Origin: an uncultured Treponema sp. | Lineage (GTDB): Bacteria; Spirochaetota; Spirochaetia; Treponematales; Treponemataceae | Assembly: GCA_947176045.1 (NCBI GenBank) | Contig: CAMWPF010000091.1 | Location: 1-6,253 of the forward strand | Direction of reading: 5' to 3' | Length of the DNA stretch: 6,253 nucleotides | In this document: one piece after another, positions 1-5,487 of the stretch | Position numbering within the stretch: position 1 is the stretch's first letter | Layout: every line of letters begins with the position of its first letter | The notes under the pieces: model-generated | Told to the model about the DNA's origin: nothing | The model's input: the letters and a program-made list of their open reading frames with translations, nothing else | Database searches by the model: none | Translations under genes and position numbers: made by a program

Positions 1-501
1 GTCTATGCTGAGGCCGAACGTGTATTCCGCAGGCTCGTCTTCAGAATCCTGTTCGACGGCGAAGTTGAAGTCCGCGGACATCGCTTCCATTGAGCCGAGG
101 AAGTTGGTGTCCTTCGCCTTGAGCCGCAGGGAGAAGCCGGAATTCGAGTCGTATTTGGGATACGGCGTCGCGATGAAGTGCAGGGAATCCTTCACCTGCA
201 CGAACAGCGTGACGGGGGCGATTCCATCCTCGTCCGGCTCGCCGACGGAAAAGTCCACGGAAACAGTATCGAAGACGCGCGTGTTCTCCAGCTGCTGCTT
301 GTAGTCGCTGATGTAGTCCAGCAGGGCGTCCGCGCCTTCAAAGACCTGCTTCTTGTCAACGAGAACCTTTTGTTCCACCGCATACTGCCGCGTTATTCCC
401 GTGATGTCGTATTCCACGGTGGAAATCCGGTATGATTCTGCAAAGGCTTCTGTAATACCGGCGCAGAGGATCAGCAGGAGGAGCGCGTGCGCTTTTTTCA
501 T
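1..501 (-). CDS. Secreted POTRA/Omp85-like outer-membrane protein, N-terminal part (runs off left edge)
   Basis: This open frame starts at the ATG at 501-499 and stays open for 167 codons to the window edge, so the C-terminus is missing. Residues 1-21 form a signal peptide: MKK, a Leu/Ile-rich core, then AFA before E22, which suggests signal peptidase I cleavage. Cys13 lies inside the hydrophobic core after Leu, so it is a poor lipobox. Residues about 25-108 look like a POTRA domain: a first strand (RISTVEYDITG), a helix with LENTRVFDTV (71-80), and a last strand VTLFVQVKD. The next part, ATPYPKYDSNSGFSLRLKAKDTNFLGS, resembles the start of a BamA/TamA/ShlB-type barrel, where a P-x-Y-D-x-N-x-G strand and an N-x-LG turn are common. 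The start overlaps the TGA of the WbaP-like gene as ATGA and has AAGGAG 7 nt upstream. The likely role is outer-membrane insertion or export; the client is unknown. A single POTRA is inferred only from the visible part. Confidence 0.8.
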   Translation of the reverse strand, partial: MKKAHALLLLILCAGITEAFAESYRISTVEYDITGITRQYAVEQKVLVDKKQVFEGADALLDYISDYKQQLENTRVFDTVSVDFSVGEPDEDGIAPVTLFVQVKDSLHFIATPYPKYDSNSGFSLRLKAKDTNFLGSMEAMSADFNFAVEQDSEDEPAEYTFGLSID

Positions 502-1976
502 CAATAGGCTCCTTTTCCCTTGATGACAACCCAGACTGTTTTGATGAGGATCCACAAGTCAAGCCAGACCGACCAGTTTTGAATGTAGTAGGAGTCGAGC
601 GTGACCCGCTCCTCGTATCCTGTGTCCGAGCGTCCGGAAATCTGCCACATTCCGGATAGTCCCGGCGTTACGGAAAGGATGAATTCTGCGTTGGAGCCGT
701 ATTTTTCCAGCTCCTCCTTCGTGACCGGACGCGGGCCGACAAAGCTCATTTCTCCGGCAAGGATGTTCCACAACTGGGGAAGCTCGTCAAGGCTCGTCTT
801 GCGGAGGAATCTTCCGAACGGCGTGATGCGGGGATCGTTGACGAATTTCCGGTCGCGCTCCCATTCCGCGCGCATTTCCGGATTTTCTGCAAGGATCTGG
901 GCGAGCATTTCCTGCGAATTTCTGTACATCGACCGAAATTTCCAGCATTTTATGGAGCGGCCGCGCTTGCCGCTGCGCGTGTGTCCGAAGAACACCGGAC
1001 CTGGCGACGTGGCCTTGATGCCGGCGGCGATGAACAGCGTCATAATCAGAAGCAGAGGAAGGGCGATGAGGACGAGCGCAAGGTCGATCAGGCGCTTTGC
1101 GAACAGGTTTGTGGCGCGCGTCAGATTATGCGTCGCGGCAAAGCCGAGGATTCCGCCGATGTCCTTCAGCTGCATGGTTCCCGCGAAGTCGCGCTGGTTT
1201 TTCGAAACGCTGATGGTGTAGCGGTAGTACGTCATAATCGGACTCAGCTCGCCTTCGAAGTCGCACAGGATGGCGGTTTTGATTTTGAGCTGCCGGATGG
1301 TTTCAAAGATTTCCTGCGAATCGGGAAAGACGGGAATTTTCTTGTACACCGAGCAGTCCGAGCAGGTGCTGTCGATGATGACCGCCGGCTTGTATCCCAA
1401 GTCGGTGCGCGCCAGAAGCCGGTCGATGACTTCCGTGCCGCTCTTTCCCGTGCAGTAGACGACTGCGGGAACGCCCCACCAGCTGAACTTTCCGAATGTA
1501 TGCCGTGCGGCTTCCCGCGCCGCCGGCATGATGACGGAGGTGAACGGAATCGCAAGGATCAGCGCAAGGCAGACCCAGTTGTTGTTGGAGCCTTTGAGGA
1601 TGGAATTGGTGAAGGCCGCCTTTATGCTTGTGGAGGTGGATTCTTGAAAGATGATGCTGATTGAAATTCCTGCGAGGCAGAAGAACGTGCAGACGCACAG
1701 CTTCCGCACCTCTCCGGCAGGCGAAACCATCATGCCCGGATACAGTCCTGCGGCGATGTACGTGAACAGCATCAGGGGAAAGTAGCAGGTATAAAAGACG
1801 AATGAACGGAAGTTGATGGCGGACGGATTTATCAAGTTCATGATGAAGAACGCCGCGCCGATGCAGCAGAACAATGAGAGGACGTCTACAATCATAATCA
1901 TGCAGCCGGAAAGAAACGAACTTGTTCTGTTGCGGTATGTTTTTTTAAAATAGGTAATGAAATCGTGTGAAGTCAT
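501..1976 (-). CDS. wbaP: WbaP-type undecaprenyl-phosphate hexose-1-phosphate transferase
   Basis: Encodes 491 residues, close to the usual WbaP length. The family moves a hexose-1-phosphate (galactose in Salmonella WbaP) from a UDP-sugar to undecaprenyl phosphate, the first step of O-antigen or capsule repeat-unit assembly at the inner membrane. Hydrophobic segments lie near residues 21-49, 57-79, 92-110 and 133-151. A soluble nucleotide-fold-like region follows, beginning WWGVPAVVYCTGKSG (166-180). The C-terminal catalytic module has KRLIDLALVLIALPLLL (294-310, the re-entrant helix), SPGPVFF (324-330), KCWKFRSM (343-350), SLDELPQ with the expected catalytic Asp-Glu pair at 397-398, FVGPRP (412-417) and PGLSGMWQISGRS (438-450). 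The frame is closed by TAA at 1991-1989, so the ATG at 1976 is the first possible ATG; the next in frame are codons 26 and 28. The only SD-like bases, GGAG, sit 1 nt from this ATG, which is too close. Its GC is visibly lower than in the two glycosyltransferase genes upstream. The sugar it transfers cannot be read from sequence. Confidence 0.95.
   Translation of the reverse strand: MTSHDFITYFKKTYRNRTSSFLSGCMIMIVDVLSLFCCIGAAFFIMNLINPSAINFRSFVFYTCYFPLMLFTYIAAGLYPGMMVSPAGEVRKLCVCTFFCLAGISISIIFQESTSTSIKAAFTNSILKGSNNNWVCLALILAIPFTSVIMPAAREAARHTFGKFSWWGVPAVVYCTGKSGTEVIDRLLARTDLGYKPAVIIDSTCSDCSVYKKIPVFPDSQEIFETIRQLKIKTAILCDFEGELSPIMTYYRYTISVSKNQRDFAGTMQLKDIGGILGFAATHNLTRATNLFAKRLIDLALVLIALPLLLIMTLFIAAGIKATSPGPVFFGHTRSGKRGRSIKCWKFRSMYRNSQEMLAQILAENPEMRAEWERDRKFVNDPRITPFGRFLRKTSLDELPQLWNILAGEMSFVGPRPVTKEELEKYGSNAEFILSVTPGLSGMWQISGRSDTGYEERVTLDSYYIQNWSVWLDLWILIKTVWVVIKGKGAY
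509..514 (-). promoter_or_regulatory. Ribosome binding site of the Omp85-like gene
   Basis: Reads AAGGAG on the minus strand, 7 nt before the ATG at 501. It lies inside the last codons of the WbaP-like gene. A strong, well-spaced site directly before a codon series that begins with a signal peptide fixes this start. Confidence 0.8.
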
Positions 1977-1983
1977 GCTCCGT

Positions 1984-2001
1984 TCATTTTACTGAAAATG
2001 A
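1984..2001. repeat. Perfect 7-bp inverted repeat with 4-nt loop, overlapping the candidate -10 box
   Basis: The arms at 1984-1990 (TCATTTT) and 1995-2001 (AAAATGA) are perfect complements around a 4-base centre. The repeat covers the whole candidate -10 element. It could be an operator for a dimeric regulator or, in read-through RNA, a weak hairpin just before the start codon. It has no following U-tract on the minus strand, so it is not a terminator in that direction. Confidence 0.5.
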
Positions 2002-2014
2002 GCCATGCTGTCTA
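1986..2014 (-). promoter_or_regulatory. Candidate sigma70-type promoter before the WbaP-like gene
   Basis: On the minus strand TAGACA (2014-2009) and TAAAAT (1991-1986) are separated by exactly 17 bases; each matches 5 of 6 bases of the TTGACA/TATAAT consensus. It sits in the only real intergenic spacer of the cluster. Transcription would be expected to start about 7 bases past the -10 box, near 1979, only about 3 bases before the ATG, giving an almost leaderless transcript. AT-rich DNA yields chance matches, so this is a candidate only. Confidence 0.45.
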
Positions 2015-2025
2015 TTCTTCATTAA

Positions 2026-2039
2026 AAAACAATTGTTTT
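2026..2039. repeat. 14-bp perfect palindrome (AAAACAATTGTTTT)
   Basis: A zero-gap palindrome lying 7 bp after the stop of the second glycosyltransferase and about 12 bp upstream of the candidate -35 box. On the minus strand it runs into two more T, making six T in a row. As RNA it could fold only a 5-bp, mostly A-U stem with an AAUU loop, too weak for a standard terminator. An operator-like role is possible, and so is chance in AT-rich DNA. Confidence 0.4.
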
Positions 2040-2045
2040 ATGCGC

Positions 2046-3167
2046 CTATTGCAGCGCCGCACGGATCCGTGCGGCCGTTTCTTCGACCGCGGCCTGGAAT
2101 TCGGCCTGGAACCGCTCCTCCGTGAAGCTCCGCGCATGGCGGACGATGTCTTCAGGACGGAACGTCTGCCGAGCGTCCAGCTCCTCGAAGCGCAGGATGG
2201 CGTCGGCAAGGCTGTCCGCGTCCTGCCGCTCGAAGAAGATTCCCGTCCTGCCGTCCAGCACGGTTTCCCGCGCGCCGCCGCGTCCGAACGCGATGACCGG
2301 CCGTCCGCACGCCTGCGCCTCCAGCGGGACGAAGCCGAAGTCCTCCTCCGCGCAGAAGAGCAGGGCGCGGCATTTTTGCAGGAGGCGCAGCAGGACGTCG
2401 TCGGGCGCCCTGCCCGTAAACGTGATGTCCGCGCTGCCGCCCGCAAGCTTTTTGAGCCGCTCCAGCTCCGGCCCGCCGCCGATGACGGCAAGCTTCCTGC
2501 CGAGCTTCTTGCAGGCGGAGACGGCGAGGTCGATCCGCTTGTACGGAACGAGCCGCGAGAACGCGACGTAGTAGTCTTCCGGCGGCTCGTCCGACGGGGA
2601 GAAGCGGCTGACGTCCACCGGCAGGTAGACGACGCGCGCCTCCCGGTTCCAGAATTTCTGGATGCGCCGCGCGATGTATTTCGAGTTTGCGAGGATTGTG
2701 TCGATGCGCTGGCTGCTTGCGTAGTCCCACAGCCTGATGTCCGGCATCCAGCGGTCCATGAAGAATCGCGTGAGCCGTCCGCTCCGGCGGCGGTAGTCGT
2801 AGAACAAGTCCCACGCGTAGCGCATTGGAGAGTGGATGAATGCGATGTGCGGCACCGACGGCGGCGTGATGACGCCCTTCGCGCATGACGAGGAGCTTGA
2901 AATCACAAGGTCGAAGCCAGAGAAGTCGAACGCCTCGAACGCCGCCGGCATGAATTTCAGCAGCTTTGTGTATATCCGCGTCGCCGCCGGCAGCTTTTGC
3001 AGGAACGACGTATGGATGGCGCGGTTCTGGAAGCGGCCGCCCATCTTCTTCGGATCATAGACCAGCGTGAAAATTTCGGCGTCGGGATAGAGCTTCAAAA
3101 GATATTCGACAAAGAGTTCCGCGCCGCCATACGTGACGAGCCAGTCGTGGACGATTGCTGTCTTCAT
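2046..3167 (-). CDS. GT4-family glycosyltransferase, WbaZ-like (second glycosyltransferase)
   Basis: Encodes 373 residues with a GT-B fold pattern and no signal peptide or membrane segment, so a cytoplasmic enzyme that adds a sugar to a lipid-linked glycan. The N-terminus, MKTAIVHDWLVTYGGAE, is typical of WbaZ-type mannosyltransferases, with the Gly-Gly loop at 14-15. Further marks are HIAFIHSPMRYAWDLF (107-122), ILANSKYIARRI (158-169), FSRLVPYKRIDLAV (203-216) starting the donor half, and VIGGGPE (228-234). The GT4 E-x7-E motif is Glu275-Glu283 in EEDFGFVPLEA. A much longer open frame extends upstream, but homology begins at the ATG at 3167, which overlaps the TGA of the preceding gene as ATGA and has its own SD. 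The gene ends with TAG at 2048-2046. Its GC is very high; one 60-base line counted by eye gave about 75%. Use of GDP-mannose is an inference from resemblance only. Confidence 0.93.
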   Translation of the reverse strand: MKTAIVHDWLVTYGGAELFVEYLLKLYPDAEIFTLVYDPKKMGGRFQNRAIHTSFLQKLPAATRIYTKLLKFMPAAFEAFDFSGFDLVISSSSSCAKGVITPPSVPHIAFIHSPMRYAWDLFYDYRRRSGRLTRFFMDRWMPDIRLWDYASSQRIDTILANSKYIARRIQKFWNREARVVYLPVDVSRFSPSDEPPEDYYVAFSRLVPYKRIDLAVSACKKLGRKLAVIGGGPELERLKKLAGGSADITFTGRAPDDVLLRLLQKCRALLFCAEEDFGFVPLEAQACGRPVIAFGRGGARETVLDGRTGIFFERQDADSLADAILRFEELDARQTFRPEDIVRHARSFTEERFQAEFQAAVEETAARIRAALQ

Positions 3168-4231
3168 ATATGCTTCCTGATGGTGCTGAGTATGATGTCC
3201 GACGTCCGCCGGAAGGAATACCTGTCCGGCAGCTCCGCCGGTATCGGTCCGCCGGCGCGTTCCGCCTCCGAAACAAGCTTTTCCGCAAGGTCCGCTGCGT
3301 CCCCCGCCTTGAAGAACGCCGCCGGAAAGTCCCTGTAGATTTCGCGGAACACGGGAATGTCGGAAATGACGGCGCGGGTTCCGAGCGTCATCGCCTCCAG
3401 CGGCGGCATTCCGAACCCTTCGTACAGGGACGGCTGCACGAGCAGCTTTGCCGCCTGGTACAGCTCCTTCAGCTTCGCGTCCGATATTCTTCCGGTGAAT
3501 TCGATGGCGCCGTCCGGCGCGCGGCTGATCTGCTCGAGGACTGCTTTGTCGGCCGTCCTGAAATGCTCCGCGTTTCCGACGATGACGAGCCGGGAGGACA
3601 GTCCTGCGCGCCGTGCCGCCGCGAACGCCTCCAGCAGGACGCCGAGCCCCTTGTGCTTCTTGATGTTCCCGACGAACAGGATGAAGTCCTCCTTTTTCAC
3701 AGGGGCGGCCGCTGGGGCGCCGGGTGCGGAGAACCATTCCGGCGCGGCATTGTACGTGACGGCGACTTCCGCGCGGGGACGCAGATGGAAGCGGATGCGT
3801 TCCGCGGAAAATTCGGAGACGGTGAAGACGGCCGCCGCGCGCCGCACGGCGTGGCGGTACAGCCGCTTCCGCATCCAGACGCCTGCTTTCGAGGCAAGCC
3901 CCGGAACGTCCAGAAATACGACGTCGTGGATTGTCGGAAAGAACGGAACTTTAGTTCCCGACGGCACGTTGCAGTACGGCGAATAGAGCGCGTCGCAGGC
4001 GTTTATCTGCCGCGCCAGCTCCGCAGGGAAGCAGAGCAGCTCCCGGAGCGAGAACGGCGTGATTTTGCACGGAACGACGGCCGTCCCCGGCCTTTGCGCG
4101 TACTGCGGAAGGAGGGCTTCATCTCCGAACAGCAGGCAGTCCGCCTCCGCGGTGAGGTAGGGAAGCAGCGCGGAAAGGTAGGAGCCGATTCCGCCCGAGC
4201 CGAGCATCCGGCAGTCTACGGCGAGCCTCAT
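3164..4231 (-). CDS. GT4-family glycosyltransferase (first glycosyltransferase)
   Basis: Encodes 355 residues, a normal length for a GT-B enzyme. It most likely adds a sugar from a nucleotide-sugar donor to the growing lipid-linked glycan on the cytoplasmic face. The N-terminal half starts MRLAVDCRMLGSGGIGSYL with the Gly-rich acceptor-side loop (11-16), then FFPTIHDVVFLDVPG (97-111) and FTVSEFSAERI (136-146). The C-terminal donor half begins ILFVGNIKKHKGL (184-196), followed by RLVIVGN (214-220), IEFTGRISD (243-251), and SLYEGFGMPPLEAM (268-281) with the E-x7-E pair Glu271 and Glu279. The frame stays open 74 codons further upstream, but that part is Arg/Gly-rich shadow of the neighbouring gene. 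The ATG at 4231 overlaps the TGA of the TagF-like gene (ATGA) and has AAGGAG 5 nt before it. Many relatives are annotated as mannosyl- or rhamnosyltransferases; the sugar cannot be assigned here. Confidence 0.93.
   Translation of the reverse strand: MRLAVDCRMLGSGGIGSYLSALLPYLTAEADCLLFGDEALLPQYAQRPGTAVVPCKITPFSLRELLCFPAELARQINACDALYSPYCNVPSGTKVPFFPTIHDVVFLDVPGLASKAGVWMRKRLYRHAVRRAAAVFTVSEFSAERIRFHLRPRAEVAVTYNAAPEWFSAPGAPAAAPVKKEDFILFVGNIKKHKGLGVLLEAFAAARRAGLSSRLVIVGNAEHFRTADKAVLEQISRAPDGAIEFTGRISDAKLKELYQAAKLLVQPSLYEGFGMPPLEAMTLGTRAVISDIPVFREIYRDFPAAFFKAGDAADLAEKLVSEAERAGGPIPAELPDRYSFRRTSDIILSTIRKHI
3173..3178 (-). promoter_or_regulatory. Ribosome binding site deciding the start of the second glycosyltransferase
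   Basis: Reads AGGAAG on the minus strand, 5 nt before the ATG at 3167. It lies within the end of the preceding gene and, together with the ATGA overlap, favours this start over the longer upstream extension of the same frame. Confidence 0.75.
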
Positions 4232-5487
4232 CGGCGCTCCTTCTGCTGTTCCTGCGCTTCGATGGTGCGCGTCATGAAGTCCGCGATCCTGCGTCCCGCC
4301 TCGCCCTCGTGCATCCATGCTGTCTGCCTGGCCGCCTTCCGCTCCGCAGCGAGCTGCGGGCTGTCGCTTGCGCTGCGGATGACCGCGCCGATGTCCGCGA
4401 AGTCCGCTTCCTTCAGCTGGATTCCCATCTTTTCGAGGACGGCGAACTGCCACAGCGTCTTGTGCAGGTCGTAGGCATCATAGGGGCGCAGGTCCATGTC
4501 GGCGTTCACATACATGACGGGCTTGTCGCAGAGGAACGTGTAGTCGAAGATGATGCCGGAAAAGTCGGAAATCATGATGTCCGCGCGCCTCATCGAGTGG
4601 ATGTTGTCGCGGTTGTAGTCCCATTCCACGTTCGCGCTGTCCTTGTAGCGCTGCTCAAGGCGCGAAAGCATTTCCGCCTCGGACTTCTTCGACTGCGGGT
4701 GCGGGCGGATGATGATGCGCCAGCCGGTCTTCACCAGCGGGTCGAGCAGCCGCTCGCCGTAGCGCTTGAGGACGCCGACATCGCCCCAAGACGGCGAGAC
4801 GAGCACGGTGAACGTATGGCCTTCCTCCGCGGGCAGCGAGGCGATCTTTTCGGAAAGGACGTCGAGGTAGGTGCAGCCGACCGTCTCTAGGATTTTCGGC
4901 GGCAGCCCCCGCTGCGCTTCCAGCGTCCGTATGTCCTCCTTCTGATAGTCGCCGGTGAGCAGGACGGAGTCGAAGTAGTCCAGTCCGAACAGCCGGTATG
5001 TGGTGGCGTCGTTCGGCATATGGAGGACGTGGGAGTAGTGCGCGACGTTCTTTGAGCGCTTGAGCTGGTAGACGTTCAGTCCCGGCGTCGTCATGAGGAC
5101 GAACCCCGCGCTCAGCATATTGAGGCGCGCGAACGCCGCGTTTCCCTCGCCGATAAATTCCGGCTTTATGTATTCGTACTGCTGGCCGAACACGGGATCG
5201 TCCTTCGAGGACGTCAGGTAGGACAGCGGAACCTTCCGCCGCTCGAATTCGTCCGCCACCGGCTTGAAGACGTTCCAGTACTGTCCGCCCTCGCTGTAGA
5301 TGACGTACGGGCGGTAGGACGCGTCCGCCTGCGCAGCTCCTCCCTTCTTCCCCGAGAAGAAGAGCTTGAGCTTGATGAGCGCGGCCTTTCCGAGGAAGAA
5401 GAGCGTTGCCGCCGCGCCGATGAGAATCGAAAACAGCATCGAGCCTGTGCCCGGATCGATGTAGAGGAGTGTGAATGGTGTCGTCAT
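4228..5487 (-). CDS. Membrane-anchored CDP-glycerol glycerophosphotransferase-like protein (TagB/TagF family)
   Basis: Encodes 419 residues. A short N-terminus with YIDPGTGS (9-16) leads into one hydrophobic segment (about 17-38) and a Lys-rich stretch (39-48), so it is probably tethered to the inner membrane with the catalytic part in the cytoplasm. The rest follows the TagB/TagF pattern: YVIYSEGGQYWNVFKPV (61-77), HVLHMPND (153-160) at the place of the usual acceptor-side His-Gly, VLVSPSWGD (228-236), WRIIIRPHPQS (256-266), and ADIMISDFSGIIFDYTFLCDKP (302-323), whose RPHP and SD-S-x4-D elements are family hallmarks. The family moves glycerol-phosphate (sometimes ribitol-phosphate) from a CDP-alcohol onto a glycan or lipid. 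Here the HG of teichoic-acid enzymes reads HM, so this is a divergent subfamily and the substrate is uncertain. Its ATG directly abuts the TAA of the sulfatase-like gene, with AAGGAA 8 nt upstream, and its TGA overlaps the next ATG. Confidence 0.88.
   Translation of the reverse strand: MTTPFTLLYIDPGTGSMLFSILIGAAATLFFLGKAALIKLKLFFSGKKGGAAQADASYRPYVIYSEGGQYWNVFKPVADEFERRKVPLSYLTSSKDDPVFGQQYEYIKPEFIGEGNAAFARLNMLSAGFVLMTTPGLNVYQLKRSKNVAHYSHVLHMPNDATTYRLFGLDYFDSVLLTGDYQKEDIRTLEAQRGLPPKILETVGCTYLDVLSEKIASLPAEEGHTFTVLVSPSWGDVGVLKRYGERLLDPLVKTGWRIIIRPHPQSKKSEAEMLSRLEQRYKDSANVEWDYNRDNIHSMRRADIMISDFSGIIFDYTFLCDKPVMYVNADMDLRPYDAYDLHKTLWQFAVLEKMGIQLKEADFADIGAVIRSASDSPQLAAERKAARQTAWMHEGEAGRRIADFMTRTIEAQEQQKERR
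4237..4242 (-). promoter_or_regulatory. Ribosome binding site deciding the start of the first glycosyltransferase
   Basis: Reads AAGGAG on the minus strand, 5 nt before the ATG at 4231 and inside the end of the TagF-like gene. It fixes the start and excludes the 74-codon upstream extension. Confidence 0.8.

Noticed and set aside
460..501. Lipoprotein signal at Cys13 of the Omp85-like protein
   Set aside because: Residue -1 is Leu and the Cys lies in the middle of the hydrophobic core; the AFA site at 19-21 fits signal peptidase I better.
981..1664. A 227-codon plus-strand open frame opposite the WbaP-like gene
   Set aside because: Charged, motif-free translation opposite the strongly supported catalytic and nucleotide-fold regions of the WbaP-like protein.
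1940..1946. Seven-base A tract (coding strand) near codons 11-13 of the WbaP-like gene, possible phase-variation or frameshift site
   Set aside because: Seven bases is short for phase variation, the Lys-Lys codons explain it, and the reading frame does not place it as a standard X-XXY-YYZ slippery site.
2021..2045. Intrinsic terminator after the second glycosyltransferase
   Set aside because: The palindrome with following T run has a 5-bp stem with only one G-C pair; it lacks the stable GC stem needed.
1998..2888. A 296-codon open frame on the plus strand, antisense to the second glycosyltransferase
   Set aside because: Arg/Ala/Val-biased translation without any recognisable motif; a shadow of the high-GC gene on the other strand.
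3168..3737. Upstream extension of the second glycosyltransferase frame by 190 codons
   Set aside because: The extension overlaps the donor half of the first glycosyltransferase, has low-complexity composition, and the SD plus ATGA at 3167 gives a family-typical N-terminus.
3155..4474. A 439-codon open frame on the plus strand, antisense to the first glycosyltransferase
   Set aside because: It is very rich in Arg, Gly, Glu and Pro, shows no domain pattern, and lies opposite a gene with clear GT4 motifs. High GC with few stop codons explains its length.
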